64,000 nt of DNA from positions 5,948 to 69,947 of the forward strand of contig CAAGPW010000126.1 of the NCBI GenBank assembly GCA_900771955.1. The letters run 5' to 3'. This DNA is from Lachnospiraceae bacterium. GTDB taxonomy: Bacteria; Bacillota; Clostridia; Lachnospirales; Lachnospiraceae. The notes under the pieces were generated by a model. The model did no database searches, was not told the origin of the DNA, and saw only the letters and a list, made by a program, of their open reading frames with translations. Positions 1 through 10,562 of the stretch are shown piece after piece (within the stretch, counting starts at the first letter, position 1; each line of letters opens with the position of its first letter). Made by a program: the position numbers and the translations under genes.

Positions 1-1398
1 GTAGTAAGCGACAACCGGAGTACCGACTTCAATGTTCTGATAAATTGCTTCGGCACAGTCAAATGGAACATTGACGCAGCCATGTGAACCGGAGTTTACA
101 TAAATATTTCCACCGAAAGCGCTGCGCCAGTCAGCATCATGGATACCGACATTATACGCAAACGGCATAAAATAAGTCACATTTGATTCGTAATCCTCAC
201 CCTTTAAGACAGCCGGACTCTGGCGGTATACGATCTTAAAGATACCGTCCGGGGAACCGTTGCCGTTTGAAAGCTTTCCGGAGACAATGTCAGATTCGGT
301 CACGAGCGTGCCCTCTTTATAATACCAGAGATGCTGATTGGTATAATCGATCTCCACATAGGTATTTCCGATATCGTCCGCAGCTCGGGATATCGCACGC
401 TGTTCGTAGACCGGTTCTCTTGAGATGGCAGAGCCGGTGGCGAGATCAGCCGTGATCTGTTCTGCTTCCTTCTTTTTATCAACTACCCAGCCGTAATCGC
501 CTCCGCCCACTAAAACGGTATCGCCCTTTGAGGTAATGAAGTTGCGTTTGCGGCCGTAAGTATTGTATTTGCTTGCAAGCGACTGGACATAGGAAGTGAG
601 CTTTGTCTGGTTTAAGGATACGCTGTAATCTGAGCTGACATCGATCCAGCCTGCAGTCGTACTGCGATCAAGAACTTCATCCTGGTCGCCAATGTCATAG
701 GTGATCGTGGTGGAGAGCCAGGTGTTTATGTTATCCATGCAGGCGGTCAGTGCGGGATCATCCGAGGTGACCGCAGGTGCAAGGTAATCCGCATCTGTTA
801 AGGTCAGTTCTGTCTCGCCGGAAGAAACGGCATTGGTAACATCCTTTAAAACCTGGTCTGCTAACAGGTGTGTGCCGGGTGTCTCAGCCACCAGCGTATA
901 TCCGTCATCTGTTTTTTCGATGTGTGCGTCGGTCGGTTCCGTGATGTTTTCCGGAAGAAAACAGGGAAGCGCTAAAACCGCATCGGACAAAAGCCCGCTG
1001 TCATATGATACTGTCGTCTTTAAAGTGAGCGCAGTTCCGGAAAACAGAGATTTCGACCACTTCCAGGAGTTTTGTCCTTTAAGGAGCTTTTCTTCTTCCG
1101 AGCCGGGAACATAGGTATAATCGATATCGGATGCACTGATATGATATTTGTTCCCATCCCGGTCATAAATGGTGAGAAGATAAGAAGCGGTCTCATCCTT
1201 TATTTTTTCCCTTGCCTCATCCGCAGTCATGCCGCCCACGGAAAGGCCGTTGATTTCAGTGCGCAACAAAAAGTGCGAATGAAAATAAAATGCGAAAATA
1301 ATGTATAGAGCAAGAAGCAGCAGCAGCGGAATACCAAAGCCGAGGATAAGGCCTGCTGCGGGAGAAGAACGCCGCCGTCTTTTTCTTTTTTTTGCCAT
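1..1398 (-). CDS. L,D-transpeptidase (YkuD) with N-terminal membrane anchor, C-terminus cut by window edge
   Basis: The reading frame is open from ATG at 1398 to base 1 (466 codons) with no stop, so only the last few residues are missing. A lysine/arginine-rich start (MAKKRKRRRR) is followed by one hydrophobic segment at about residues 18-36, which predicts a protein anchored in the membrane and facing outward. The middle contains VanW/PG-binding-4-like regions. The last 120 residues are a YkuD catalytic domain with the SHGCVN signature, including the nucleophilic cysteine, near base 80. Family knowledge: such enzymes make 3-3 cross-links in peptidoglycan. The start has a good ribosome binding site (AGAAAGGAT). 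The gene is divergent from the CDF transporter gene. The domain assignment is firm; the physiological substrate is not visible. Confidence 0.9.
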   Translation of the reverse strand, partial: MAKKRKRRRRSSPAAGLILGFGIPLLLLLALYIIFAFYFHSHFLLRTEINGLSVGGMTADEAREKIKDETASYLLTIYDRDGNKYHISASDIDYTYVPGSEEEKLLKGQNSWKWSKSLFSGTALTLKTTVSYDSGLLSDAVLALPCFLPENITEPTDAHIEKTDDGYTLVAETPGTHLLADQVLKDVTNAVSSGETELTLTDADYLAPAVTSDDPALTACMDNINTWLSTTITYDIGDQDEVLDRSTTAGWIDVSSDYSVSLNQTKLTSYVQSLASKYNTYGRKRNFITSKGDTVLVGGGDYGWVVDKKKEAEQITADLATGSAISREPVYEQRAISRAADDIGNTYVEIDYTNQHLWYYKEGTLVTESDIVSGKLSNGNGSPDGIFKIVYRQSPAVLKGEDYESNVTYFMPFAYNVGIHDADWRSAFGGNIYVNSGSHGCVNVPFDCAEAIYQNIEVGTPVVAYY

Positions 1399-1643
1399 AA
1401 TAGATCCTTTCTGTATCTAACCTTTTGTTTATTACCTAAGATAGCATAAAAACATAAAAAAGGGTAGTAAAAAAAACAGGTATTTGATGGAATGAAGAAA
1501 AAATTAAGAAAAACGGTTAATGATGGGTGGAGCTATGTTTCAGAATATGTTTTCTGACCGGAAAAAATGAGAAGAAAAGATTGTTTTTTTTAGGGGAAAA
1601 GAATAAAATAATTCTAAAAAGCAACAGATTTGAGGGGGAGCAT

Positions 1644-2813
1644 ATGGTCGAGCTGTTTGCAAAAATATTTTTAAAAGATTCAAAAGATATAAAAGATCCG
1701 GTGGTGCGAAGGGGATATGGAAGGATTAGCTGCATTGTCGGAATTGTTTTAAATATTCTCCTGTTTGCAGGAAAATACATAGTGGGAATGTTAAGCAGAT
1801 CGGTCGCTATCATGGCGGATTCCTTTAATAACCTGTCAGATGCCGGATCTTCGGTGATCACGCTGGTTGGATTCCAGATGGCGGGAAAGAAAGCGGATCT
1901 GGAGCATCCGTTCGGTCATGGCAGAGTGGAGTACCTTTCCGGTCTTATCGTGTCGGCAATGATCCTGATCATGGGTGTGGAGCTGCTTCGCACCTCAGCA
2001 AAGAAGATCCTGCATCCGGAGGTGGTGGACACCAGCTCTGCGGCATTTTTGGTGCTGATTCTGGCGATTTTCGTAAAACTTTACATGGCTTATTATAATA
2101 GGAAGATAGGGAAAAAAATCGATTCCGCGGCAATGCGGGCGACTGCGATGGACAGCTTCAGCGATGTGGTGACGACTTCTGTTGTATTGATCTCCATGCT
2201 GATCACAAAATTTACCGGGCGCAATGTGGATGGAGTCTGTGGTGTGCTGGTTGCGCTTTTCATTTTGAGAACCGGATATGAAGCCGCCAGGGATACCTTA
2301 AGCCCGCTGCTCGGCCAGGCACCTGATCCGAAGTTTGTAAATCAGATCGAGCAGATCGTCATGTCGCACGGGCAGATCGTTGGAATGCATGACCTGATCG
2401 TGCATGATTATGGACCCGGAAGATGTATGATATCATTGCATGCGGAAGTGCCGGGAGACGGAGGCATTTATGAGATGCATGATCTGATAGACTCCATCGA
2501 ACGGGAACTGAAGGAAAAATTAAACTGTGACGCGGTCATACATATGGACCCGATCAATGTTAATGACGAAGAGGTTGCCCGCATGAAACAGAAGGTGCTT
2601 GCAGCCATACAGCAGCAGAATCCCCGCATGAGTATCCACGATTTCAGAATGATCCAGGGACCGACGCACACGAATGTTGTGTTTGACATCGTGCTGCCCG
2701 GAGACTGTAAGATGAGTGATAAAGAGACGAAGGAATGGATCGCGGATCTGATGCGCTGGAAATTTGGAAATGTATATGCTATCGTGAATGTGGATCATGA
2801 TTATACGAGATAA
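1644..2813 (+). CDS. cation diffusion facilitator (CDF) family transporter
   Basis: The 389-residue protein has the CDF layout: six predicted membrane helices over about the first 215 residues, then a cytoplasmic dimerisation domain of the ZT_dimer type. The metal-site pattern ADSFNNLSD in helix 2 and AMDSFSDVV in helix 5 supplies the expected aspartates, and HPFGHGR lies in the loop after helix 2. Family knowledge: these are proton antiporters exporting Zn, Fe, Mn or Co; the metal cannot be told here. I chose ATG 1644 because GAGGGGGAG lies just upstream. The frame extends upstream to 1527, but that stretch is A/T-rich and has no good ribosome site. The protein is longer than a minimal 300-residue CDF because of an extended C-terminal region, as is common in Clostridia. 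Confidence 0.9.
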   Translation: MVELFAKIFLKDSKDIKDPVVRRGYGRISCIVGIVLNILLFAGKYIVGMLSRSVAIMADSFNNLSDAGSSVITLVGFQMAGKKADLEHPFGHGRVEYLSGLIVSAMILIMGVELLRTSAKKILHPEVVDTSSAAFLVLILAIFVKLYMAYYNRKIGKKIDSAAMRATAMDSFSDVVTTSVVLISMLITKFTGRNVDGVCGVLVALFILRTGYEAARDTLSPLLGQAPDPKFVNQIEQIVMSHGQIVGMHDLIVHDYGPGRCMISLHAEVPGDGGIYEMHDLIDSIERELKEKLNCDAVIHMDPINVNDEEVARMKQKVLAAIQQQNPRMSIHDFRMIQGPTHTNVVFDIVLPGDCKMSDKETKEWIADLMRWKFGNVYAIVNVDHDYTR

Positions 2814-2960
2814 ATTTATGAAGCTGTATCAAAGGAAATAATGCGAAAGTTTGGAAAAAATGTGCAGAATAGCGGAAAATATGATATAATAATTCTAATA
2901 TATATCAGTTGATGTAGGCTTTTGTGGAAAACTACAGAAGAAACAGGAGGGAGAACAGGT

Positions 2961-4754
2961 ATGAAAACAAAAGCAAAAACCAGAAGTGTAAAGACGTTAC
3001 TCATGTCTTTGTGTATGGGAAATGTACTGATAGCCTGTCTGATCATCGGGATTGTGGCAATCGTCAGTATCCGTTCCACGACCACTATGGCGGTCAAAAA
3101 TTATGAGGACGCGATGAGTAGTGGCTACAATGAGGAGATCAAGTCAGAGGTTCAGTCCGTGATCACAGTTCTGCAGGCAGAATATGATAAACAGCAGGCC
3201 GGTGATCTGACCGAGGATGAGGCAAAGAAGGAAGCTGCAGAGATCGTGCGCGCAATGCGTTACGGGGATGAAGGTGACGGATATTTCTGGATCGATGACA
3301 CGGATTATACGCTTATCATGCATCCGATCCTGCCGGATCAGGAGGGCAATAACCGTCATGATCTCGAAGATCAGAACGGAGTCATGATCATTCAGGAGAT
3401 CATGAAAGTCGCAGACAGTGCAGACGGCGGCGGCTACAATGAATTTTATTTTACCAAGTCAGATGGTGTGACGGTTGCGCCAAAAGTTGCGTATTCCCAG
3501 ATCTTTAAACCGTGGGGATGGGTTGTTTCCACAGGAAATTATGTAGATGATATGCAGACGGAAATGCAGGCCGTTAAAAACAGCATAAATACCAGATTTA
3601 TCAGGCTGTGTATAGTAATTGCGATCGTTGCGGTGGCGATGGCAGTTGTGGCACTGTTTATCTCAAAAATTCTGGGTAACCGGATCTGCGAACCGTTAGG
3701 CCGTATCCAGAGTCTTGCAACACGTCTTTCGGATGGTGACCTGACCGAGGCGATCAATGTAAGGGATGAGAGCGAGCTTGGCAGAACAGCGGAAGCGCTT
3801 AACGAGGCACAGGAAAATATGGTAGAGCTGATTTCAAATATCAGCACAACTTCAGAAAATCTTGCAGGAGCCATTCAGACATTTAATAAGAATTTCTCAA
3901 CGATGGAGGAATCCATTATGAATGTTTCCACAGCAGTCGGGGAGATCGCAGAGAATACAACGACGCAGGCACAGTCCACTAATGAAGCAGCGGACAGCAT
4001 TGAGGATATGGCACACGGAATTGCGACTACTTCACAGGAAGTCGGATCACTTGGCGACAATGCGAAGACCATGCAGGATTACTCTGATAAGTCCATGGAT
4101 GCGTTGCAGAAGCTGATCGAGGTTAATACGAAGACCAAGTCAGACATTGATTCCATGTATACACAGACAGAAAGCACGAACGATTCTGTCACAAAGATCA
4201 GTCAGGCAGCTACGCTGATCACGGAGATTTCTTCCCAGACCAATCTGCTTTCCTTAAATGCTTCTATTGAGGCAGCACGTGCCGGAGAAGCGGGAAAAGG
4301 CTTTGCAGTTGTAGCGGAGGAGATCGGAAATCTTGCAACACAGTCGGCACAGACGGCAACTGAGATCAATGAGATCATCAAAGAACTGACAGATAATTCT
4401 GAAAAGTCCATGCAGATCATGCAGACAATGAATGAGGCGGCAGAGCTTCAGGTGGGTACATTAGAGAGTACCAAGGAGATGTTCCATGGACTGAAGGAAG
4501 CACTGAATGCATGCGTGGAGGCCGTAGAGACGATCACAGACCGGATTTCAACGATCAATGCGCAGCGTGACAGGGTCACACAGGATATTGAGACATTAAA
4601 CCGCCTGGCGACCGATAATGCGGCATCTACCCAGGAGACATCGGCAATGTCTACTGAGCTTGATGAGGTAGTAAAACATTCATCCGGAATTGTTCAGACT
4701 CTGCTGAATGATGTTCAGATTCTGGTGGATAATACGAAAAAATTTAAATTATAA
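2961..4754 (+). CDS. methyl-accepting chemotaxis protein with extracellular Cache domain
   Basis: The 597-residue chemoreceptor has a first membrane helix at about residues 15-38 and a periplasmic-type Cache domain to about 195 containing the signature [10 protein letters not shown] second helix follows at about 215-240, then a HAMP linker, then a long coiled-coil signalling domain. The highly conserved hairpin tip appears as [29 protein letters not shown] split across residues ~432-460. Family knowledge: it senses small ligands outside the cell and controls CheA kinase. Start ATG 2961 follows AGGAGGGAG; an upstream TTG at 2922 continues the frame but would precede the ribosome site. The gene is a single transcription unit closed by a strong terminator. 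Confidence 0.93.
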   Translation: MKTKAKTRSVKTLLMSLCMGNVLIACLIIGIVAIVSIRSTTTMAVKNYEDAMSSGYNEEIKSEVQSVITVLQAEYDKQQAGDLTEDEAKKEAAEIVRAMRYGDEGDGYFWIDDTDYTLIMHPILPDQEGNNRHDLEDQNGVMIIQEIMKVADSADGGGYNEFYFTKSDGVTVAPKVAYSQIFKPWGWVVSTGNYVDDMQTEMQAVKNSINTRFIRLCIVIAIVAVAMAVVALFISKILGNRICEPLGRIQSLATRLSDGDLTEAINVRDESELGRTAEALNEAQENMVELISNISTTSENLAGAIQTFNKNFSTMEESIMNVSTAVGEIAENTTTQAQSTNEAADSIEDMAHGIATTSQEVGSLGDNAKTMQDYSDKSMDALQKLIEVNTKTKSDIDSMYTQTESTNDSVTKISQAATLITEISSQTNLLSLNASIEAARAGEAGKGFAVVAEEIGNLATQSAQTATEINEIIKELTDNSEKSMQIMQTMNEAAELQVGTLESTKEMFHGLKEALNACVEAVETITDRISTINAQRDRVTQDIETLNRLATDNAASTQETSAMSTELDEVVKHSSGIVQTLLNDVQILVDNTKKFKL

Positions 4755-4780
4755 GATACATAAATACATTTCATGCAATT

Positions 4781-4825
4781 AAAAGACTGCAGATGTTGAG
4801 GGAAGTCAATGTCTGCAGTCTTTTT
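4781..4825 (+). terminator. intrinsic terminator of the Cache chemoreceptor gene
   Basis: A 13-bp stem (AAAAGACTGCAGA pairing with TCTGCAGTCTTTT) with an 18-nt loop ends in a T run, 27 nt after the stop codon. Confidence 0.88.
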
Positions 4826-4986
4826 CTGTCATGGATTTCTGTCATAAAAAATTTTCATTCTTCATATCATGTATATTAGGTGCCGTGCACCGAAAGGAAA
4901 AAGGTGAATAGAAATGCAAAAAAATGGATATGATTAGAATATGAAAAAGCAGAGTTTTATAACTTGTTCTGAAGGAAAGGAAAAAA

Positions 4987-5604
4987 ATGACAAAAAAAAT
5001 ATTGGTTGCCGTACTGCTTGTGTGTCTTTGCAGCAGTGTTCCTGGTGCATCCAACATGAAACAGAAATCATTTACGCCAGAATCAAACGAACATGAAATA
5101 AAAACGTGGCAGAAGGAGGAGACAGCGGGAACGGTAACATTTGTGAAAGAACCGGAGGAGACGGCAGCGGCAGCGCCGATGACAGCGGAGGCGGAAACTA
5201 CGGTTGCCCTGACCAATACACTGAATTTGTATCAGAACCGATGGAATATCTATCTTACCAGCGATGAGATCGACCTGCTTGCGAAGATCGTGTGGGTCGA
5301 AGCATGCGGGGAACCTCAGGAGGGACAGGAGGCAGTGGTTGAAGTCATATTTAACCGCATGTGCTCCCCCAATTATCCGGACACTCTCTATGAAGTCTTA
5401 AGCCAGGATCATCCGGTGCAGTTCTGCTCGTGGAGGCTGCGGGATACTGCAAGACCGACGGCAAAAGAATATCAGTCGATCTATCAGGTGCTGTATGGAC
5501 AGACCAGTATTCTCAGAAGCGATACGGTGTATTTTTCCACGTTTGCGCTGACCCCGTGTGTGGATAAAAAGATATGCTGTCACTGCTTTTGCTACGACAA
5601 ATAG
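4987..5604 (+). CDS. SleB/CwlJ-like cell wall hydrolase, secreted
   Basis: The 205-residue protein starts with a short positively charged segment and a hydrophobic stretch ending near residue 22 (MTKKILVAVLLVCLCSSVPG), a likely signal peptide. A linker rich in Glu, Thr and Ala runs to about residue 85. The C-terminal 115 residues match the Hydrolase_2 fold: LLAKIVWVEACGEPQEGQEAV, then EVIFNRM, then the late CSW and TVYFST motifs, with the catalytic glutamate in VEACGE. Family knowledge: these enzymes cleave peptidoglycan, including cortex during spore germination, although many Lachnospiraceae relatives act in vegetative cells. The ribosome site is GAAGGAAAGG. It lies alone between the chemoreceptor terminator and the diguanylate cyclase gene. 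Confidence 0.85.
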   Translation: MTKKILVAVLLVCLCSSVPGASNMKQKSFTPESNEHEIKTWQKEETAGTVTFVKEPEETAAAAPMTAEAETTVALTNTLNLYQNRWNIYLTSDEIDLLAKIVWVEACGEPQEGQEAVVEVIFNRMCSPNYPDTLYEVLSQDHPVQFCSWRLRDTARPTAKEYQSIYQVLYGQTSILRSDTVYFSTFALTPCVDKKICCHCFCYDK

Positions 5605-5642
5605 TAAATGCATAAAATTTCGAAAAGTTTCGTGAAAAATGA

Positions 5643-5670
5643 TTGACAGTGCTGATTTTTTAGGTAATAC
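5643..5670 (+). promoter_or_regulatory. sigma-A-type promoter before the TPR-GGDEF gene
   Basis: TTGACA at 5643-5648 and TAATAC at 5665-5670 are separated by 16 nt, about 60 nt before the TTG start of the following gene. Confidence 0.6.
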
Positions 5671-5729
5671 TTAAATCATCAGGTGAGGGGATAGATAGGA
5701 ATAATAATAGAGAAGGGGGCGCAGTTTCG

Positions 5730-7340
5730 TTGAATCTGGAAAAATATGATGAACATGTGAGACAATTGATTAAAACGATAGAAGATAACGTGTTTGAGCG
5801 GAAAAATGTCACTGCGGAATGTGAGGAAGTGTTTGAGGTCGCACAGCAGCTTGGCGATGATGCACTTGCTGGTTATGCCTGCTTTTGTCACGGAGATGTT
5901 TATTCCAATTATCAGTCGGGAGAGGAGTCCATCCAGTATCTCACCCGTGCACTTCAGTATTTGAAGAAGGCGGATGAATGGGAGCTTCTGGTACGCTGCT
6001 ACAGTCATTTGGGACTGGTATTCCAGAGTGCGGGGGACGTTACAAATGCGATCGACAGTTTTTATGCGGGAATGGATGTGGCAGAGGAGCATCCGGTGCA
6101 GTCTGCGGTTGGTATATTTATGAATTTCAGTGCGCTGTGTGAAACGGCGAGGGATTATGATCGGGCACTGTTTTACAGGATTAAGAGCTACAGGCTGGTG
6201 GAAGATCTTCCGGAGTCTGAGGTGCGCAATGATTACATAACGGCGATTTCAGCGATGCTGCTGCGGCTTTATATGGAGATGGATGATAAGGTGCATGCAG
6301 ATCTGGAGGCGGAACATCTTGAACATCTTTTACGGCAGTATGGAAAGCAGTCAAATGGATTTGAGATTTATGTAAACCAGCTGGCATACATACAGAAATA
6401 CGGAGACAGGACAAAGGAGAAAGCGGTAAAGGAGCAGACATGGAATGCATTTTTGCACTGCGGCAATCTGTTGGAATATTTTGATGAATGCAAGGGATTT
6501 ATCCGTTATCTGAAACAGACAGAGGATTATACGCTGTTAGAACGGATGCTGGATCATATGGCGGATACTCTGAAACGGGATTTTAAGAATACCGAGGCGA
6601 TCCGCGAGGTCTGTCTTAAGATTCTGGCGGAAAAAATTCTTCTGTATCAGAAAACCGGTGATGAGGAGAAACAGTATAAGGTATTGCAGAAGTATTTTGT
6701 ACTGGAGCGGAAGCGAACAAGTTCACAGCGTGAGTCCATGCGGACGCTGATCCAGCTGCGCAGTACGCTGCGTCAGTCAGAAATTGAGAAAATGTTTCTG
6801 CGTCAGCAGGCGGATATGGATGCGCTTACAGGGATACCGAACCGCCGCAAGATGAATGAGCAGGCAGATCAGATATTTGCAAAGGCAGTGCGTGAGCAGT
6901 CCATATTTGGCATGGCGATGTTAGATATTGACCATTTTAAGCACTGGAATGATACCTATGGACATCACACCGGTGACCAGTGCCTGATGGCACTTGCAGA
7001 TATCCTGAAGGAACAGGCGGATGAGAAACAGTTCGTGTTCCGTTACGGTGGAGATGAATTTATGATCCTGTTTGACAATCTGACGGATCATGAGATCAAA
7101 CAGCGGTGCAGGCAGATGCAGGAGAAGATCATTGCAGCAGGAAAGAAGCTTGGCCTTGAAATGTTAACAACTTCAGTCGGAATTGCAAACTGGATTCCGC
7201 GTCATGGAAATAAGGTCTGGGATTACGCATCGGCGGCAGATCAGACCCTTTACTGGGTGAAACAGAAAGGACGCAATGGCGTGCGTCTGGTTCACCGGAT
7301 AAAAGAATTGAAAGAAGATAATGACAGTGTGGCATGTTAA
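5730..7340 (+). CDS. TPR-repeat diguanylate cyclase (GGDEF)
   Basis: The 536-residue soluble protein has an N-terminal helical region with tetratricopeptide-like repeats (about residues 30-330), a short coiled coil, and a C-terminal GGDEF domain from about 365. The active-site motif FRYGGDEF is intact, as is the DALTGIPNRR entry motif, so c-di-GMP synthesis is expected. No RxxD inhibitory site precedes GGDEF, so product inhibition through that site is unlikely. The start is TTG at 5730, 9 nt after AGAAGGGGGC. It has no membrane segment, so the TPR part probably binds a protein partner. It converges with a chemoreceptor carrying a c-di-GMP-binding PilZ domain. The domain calls are firm and the input signal unknown. 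Confidence 0.9.
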   Translation: MNLEKYDEHVRQLIKTIEDNVFERKNVTAECEEVFEVAQQLGDDALAGYACFCHGDVYSNYQSGEESIQYLTRALQYLKKADEWELLVRCYSHLGLVFQSAGDVTNAIDSFYAGMDVAEEHPVQSAVGIFMNFSALCETARDYDRALFYRIKSYRLVEDLPESEVRNDYITAISAMLLRLYMEMDDKVHADLEAEHLEHLLRQYGKQSNGFEIYVNQLAYIQKYGDRTKEKAVKEQTWNAFLHCGNLLEYFDECKGFIRYLKQTEDYTLLERMLDHMADTLKRDFKNTEAIREVCLKILAEKILLYQKTGDEEKQYKVLQKYFVLERKRTSSQRESMRTLIQLRSTLRQSEIEKMFLRQQADMDALTGIPNRRKMNEQADQIFAKAVREQSIFGMAMLDIDHFKHWNDTYGHHTGDQCLMALADILKEQADEKQFVFRYGGDEFMILFDNLTDHEIKQRCRQMQEKIIAAGKKLGLEMLTTSVGIANWIPRHGNKVWDYASAADQTLYWVKQKGRNGVRLVHRIKELKEDNDSVAC

Positions 7341-7362
7341 GCTGTTACAAAAGCCGATAAAA

Positions 7363-7413
7363 AGAAGGAGAACACTCCCTCAGGTTTTACCTGAAAGAGC
7401 GTTCTCCTTTTTG
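7363..7413. terminator. bidirectional terminator between convergent genes
   Basis: GGAGAAC pairs with GTTCTCC and an inner CTCAGGT/ACCTGA(A)GAG helix extends the stem. A-rich and T-rich flanks allow termination in both directions. It overlaps the stop codon of the minus-strand gene. Confidence 0.75.
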
Positions 7414-9495
7414 CAGACGATCGTCAATATAGTTCATAATATAGAAATTATCCTCCGGCATCTGGCAGCCCACGATGTAAACGCCATTGTCGTCAGAACA
7501 GCGGATGACACGCCCTTCCAGTACGGAATGATCGGGCAGATCAAAGTCGTGAATGGAAATCGTAAGGTCGGTTCCCCTGCTGGTGGCAAAGAAAGGATCT
7601 TCTACAAGCAGAGCAAAACCATTTGCGCTGATGTTGTCAAGTTTTCCTTCAAAGGTTTTTCCGGTTTTTTTGACCGTGATCGTACACGGATTTGAAATAT
7701 CAAGCCGCGGGTATTTCCGGCGGTTGTTGATCTTTGGTCTTGTACTGATCAGGATCGGATAGGTGCCATTCCTGTCACATGGTTGTATCGTAACCTGATC
7801 CCACAGATAGAGCTCATTCCCAACCGTGGCCTGCAGCATGCAGGAGGCAGGTTCGCGGAGAGCAGGTTTTCTTTCCAGAGAGATGAGAAGACCGTTTTTC
7901 GTCTCCTCTTTCAGTTCCCCGTGATATTCATCCGGAGAGTCTGCATTTCCAAAGTTGACAGTGACTTTCATGCCCGGTTTGATATCATCAATGCCCATAA
8001 AGCCGCCGATGCCGAGTTCTCGCATCAGGGCTTCAATGACATCCTCGATATTGTTGATGTTTGATGCACTTTCGGCATATTTACTGAGCATCCGTTTGCT
8101 GATTTCGTCTGAATGGGAAATGCAGTCGGTCATAATATCCACGATATGCGATACCTGTTCCATATTTTCGACCAGATGCAGGTTGGAGGATTCCACTTCT
8201 TTCATTGCACTGTCGATAACATGGATGTGATCGCCGAGTTCGGTGGAATCGGCAGTGATCTTTTCCACATTTTCCCCGGTCTGTGTTACCTTTTCCAGTG
8301 TGACCTGGATCAGTTTTAAGGTCTCCTCGATGGAATCCGTCATTTTTCCGGAGATCTCATCCAGCCTTACAAGAGCATCGCGGATCTGACCGGAGGAAGA
8401 TTTTGTTTCACTGCTTAAGGTGCGGATCTGGTCTGCAACTACGGCAAAGCCTTTGCCTGCCTCCCCGGCTCTTGCAGCCTCGATTGAAGCATTCAGTGCC
8501 AGAAGATTGGTCTGGTTGGAAATGCTGTCGATCGTACCGGTTTCCTGTTTTACCATTTCAAATTCGGACTTAAAATCCTGTAAGACATGTTCTACCTTGG
8601 TGGAAAGTTCGGACATGGTTGTTGCAGTATTTACGAGACTTTCCAGATCGGATGAACTGGTTGTAGCGTGTTTGCCGGATTCTGCGGTCAGAGCCACCAT
8701 CTGATCGATCAGAGAGGCAATGTTTTTTACCTGGGAACTGATGTCAGTTGTCATATCCACAGAGGAAGCCGTGTGATCCTGGAGCTTTTCGTTGTTGTCG
8801 GTCAGCTCGTTCATACCGAGAACGACCATATCGGAACCGTGTTTGTTTTCTGCTGCCAGCTCCCGGACAACGGTAACACCGTCCATGATGGAATTGCTTG
8901 CAGTCTTCACCTTTTCCACGGTTGTGATGACGCGTTTTAAATCTGCTTTGATACTGTCGGTCATGGCACCGTCTGATTCATTCAGATGCCGGATGGACAT
9001 GACATAGCAGATGTAGCAGAGGATGATGCATGCCAGCTCAAGCTGGTAGTTTTTCATGTCGGCATCACTGTTACAGCCGAGCACTGTAGCATGATAGACG
9101 GCACTGGCAATAATGATAAGTGAGTTGGCAATGCCGCAGTAGACCATGAATTTGCGGTTCTTATAAAGAACTACAAGGCTGGTAACCGGAAGTATGTAGG
9201 TAAAAGCAATCGGGGAAACCGTTGTGCTCACCACAAAGGTGTAAAAAATTCCGTAGCCGATGACCAGATCATATTTGTACCAGTCGGTTGCCATCCCTTT
9301 TGCCTTAAGAATGATCTCGCCGGCAAAGAAAGGCAGCCAGCACAGGAGAACAAAGGCGAGGTAATAGGCTGGCGAGTTCAGCCCGTTTGCGGTGTCGGAA
9401 CCGTAATTTGCCGTGAGCAGGAGGGCAAAGATGAGCCAGATCCTGCGAACCTTGCGGTTGGCTTTTTCCTTAAAGACAGTTTCATCGTAATTCAT
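7387..9495 (-). CDS. chemoreceptor-type signalling protein fused to a C-terminal PilZ c-di-GMP-binding domain
   Basis: The 702-residue protein has an N-terminal block of about five or six membrane helices (residues ~15-170) with little extracytoplasmic sequence. A methyl-accepting signalling domain follows, with the canonical tip [30 protein letters not shown] split around residue 330. The C-terminal third has a YcgR-like beta domain and then a PilZ domain. The PilZ c-di-GMP motifs are visible: RRKYPR near residue 593 and, downstream, DNISANG matching the D/NxSxxG consensus. Inference: it couples chemotaxis signalling to the c-di-GMP level. The start ATG follows AAAGGAGATG. It lies 35 nt downstream of the alpha/beta hydrolase gene on the same strand, so the two may share a transcript. 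Confidence 0.9.
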   Translation of the reverse strand: MNYDETVFKEKANRKVRRIWLIFALLLTANYGSDTANGLNSPAYYLAFVLLCWLPFFAGEIILKAKGMATDWYKYDLVIGYGIFYTFVVSTTVSPIAFTYILPVTSLVVLYKNRKFMVYCGIANSLIIIASAVYHATVLGCNSDADMKNYQLELACIILCYICYVMSIRHLNESDGAMTDSIKADLKRVITTVEKVKTASNSIMDGVTVVRELAAENKHGSDMVVLGMNELTDNNEKLQDHTASSVDMTTDISSQVKNIASLIDQMVALTAESGKHATTSSSDLESLVNTATTMSELSTKVEHVLQDFKSEFEMVKQETGTIDSISNQTNLLALNASIEAARAGEAGKGFAVVADQIRTLSSETKSSSGQIRDALVRLDEISGKMTDSIEETLKLIQVTLEKVTQTGENVEKITADSTELGDHIHVIDSAMKEVESSNLHLVENMEQVSHIVDIMTDCISHSDEISKRMLSKYAESASNINNIEDVIEALMRELGIGGFMGIDDIKPGMKVTVNFGNADSPDEYHGELKEETKNGLLISLERKPALREPASCMLQATVGNELYLWDQVTIQPCDRNGTYPILISTRPKINNRRKYPRLDISNPCTITVKKTGKTFEGKLDNISANGFALLVEDPFFATSRGTDLTISIHDFDLPDHSVLEGRVIRCSDDNGVYIVGCQMPEDNFYIMNYIDDRLQKGERSFR

Positions 9496-9530
9496 GGTAA
9501 CATCTCCTTTGATCAGAAATTCTCTTTTGT

Positions 9531-10421
9531 TTAGTATTTTAAAAGAAAATGGAGCATGGAAGTGATCGCGTCCGTACTTTCTTCCATAAAAGGTTCAAAT
9601 ACACAAAATGCGTGTGTAAGCTTCGGGTTGGGCGGATAGTCCAAAAGTTCATGTGGCGTATGGCACCGGGTGAGTGCCTTCTCAAAATCCAGCGTATAGC
9701 GCTCTAAATGATCGTTGTGGCTCGTGATCAGATAGCACGGCGGAAGAGAACCTGCGATATCCGGGTGCTCCGGATTGACATACGGGGCAAAGGCACTCTT
9801 TTTGTAATGACTTCCATACAGGTAGCGCGGAAGAAAAAGCCCGATCTTGTCAAAGCGATTCGTGTAAAACATGCCGCTGATAAGACCAAGTGCTTTTAAA
9901 TCCAGGGTAAACGGTGTTACATGGGCAGCCTTTGCAACTGCATCACAGTTGGCGGCAGCAACCGCATAGACAAGAAGACAGGCACCACCGCTGTCACCGA
10001 CTGCATATACACGGGAAAGATCACCGTTGTCGGAATGGATACGTTCTTTAATAAAATCCATTGCTGCAGAGAGATCGGAGAGCTGATCGTAAAATTCACA
10101 GTCGGGAACCAGACGGTATTCCACACTGTATACTAAAAATCCCATGGCAGAAAGGCGCGCGCAGTAGAAGCGGTTGAATTCCTTGCTGCCGAGCAGTAAA
10201 CCTCCGCCGTGCACATTGACGATGACCGGCAGGATCTCTCCGTCACGTCCCTTTGGCCGGAACATATCCAGACGGTGTGCGTCGGAAGCATCATCGCAGT
10301 AGGGAATATCTTTCTGTTCGATCACATCTTCCGGAAATGGAAGCTTTTTGTCACGTGCCCCGGATTCCTTTGTAAATTCTGCACGCTGTTTGTAAAAATT
10401 TTCTGTTAAAAAATGGTTCAT
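9531..10421 (-). CDS. alpha/beta hydrolase of the hormone-sensitive-lipase family
   Basis: The 296-residue soluble enzyme carries the oxyanion motif VHGGG near residue 70 and the nucleophile elbow GDSGG near residue 143. The late THAF histidine region completes a Ser-Asp-His triad. Family knowledge: the members are esterases or deacetylases acting on short acyl or acetylated substrates. No signal peptide is seen, so it acts in the cytoplasm. GGAGGT lies about 12 nt before the ATG, slightly distant. It is upstream of, and co-directional with, the chemoreceptor-PilZ gene, but nothing in its sequence links it to signalling. The specific substrate cannot be inferred. Confidence 0.85.
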   Translation of the reverse strand: MNHFLTENFYKQRAEFTKESGARDKKLPFPEDVIEQKDIPYCDDASDAHRLDMFRPKGRDGEILPVIVNVHGGGLLLGSKEFNRFYCARLSAMGFLVYSVEYRLVPDCEFYDQLSDLSAAMDFIKERIHSDNGDLSRVYAVGDSGGACLLVYAVAAANCDAVAKAAHVTPFTLDLKALGLISGMFYTNRFDKIGLFLPRYLYGSHYKKSAFAPYVNPEHPDIAGSLPPCYLITSHNDHLERYTLDFEKALTRCHTPHELLDYPPNPKLTHAFCVFEPFMEESTDAITSMLHFLLKY

Positions 10422-10562
10422 GTTTGCGTATTGACCTCCAAAAAACTACTTATATTTTAGTAGATTTTTTTGCAGTTTTCAAGAAGATAGAGATGCAAAA
10501 TGTCTGAAAATATTGTAAAATAAAACCTGACCTGAAATCATTGTGCGGTTTAAGATTTCCAG

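Noticed and set aside
4860..4905. A riboswitch-like GGTGC-CGT-GCACC element before the SleB-like gene
   Set aside because: It is only a 5-bp stem with no conserved core or downstream expression platform.
7352..7361. A GCCGATAA match to the sigma-D -10 box
   Set aside because: There is no TAAA at the right distance upstream, and it would fire into a terminator and the end of a convergent gene.
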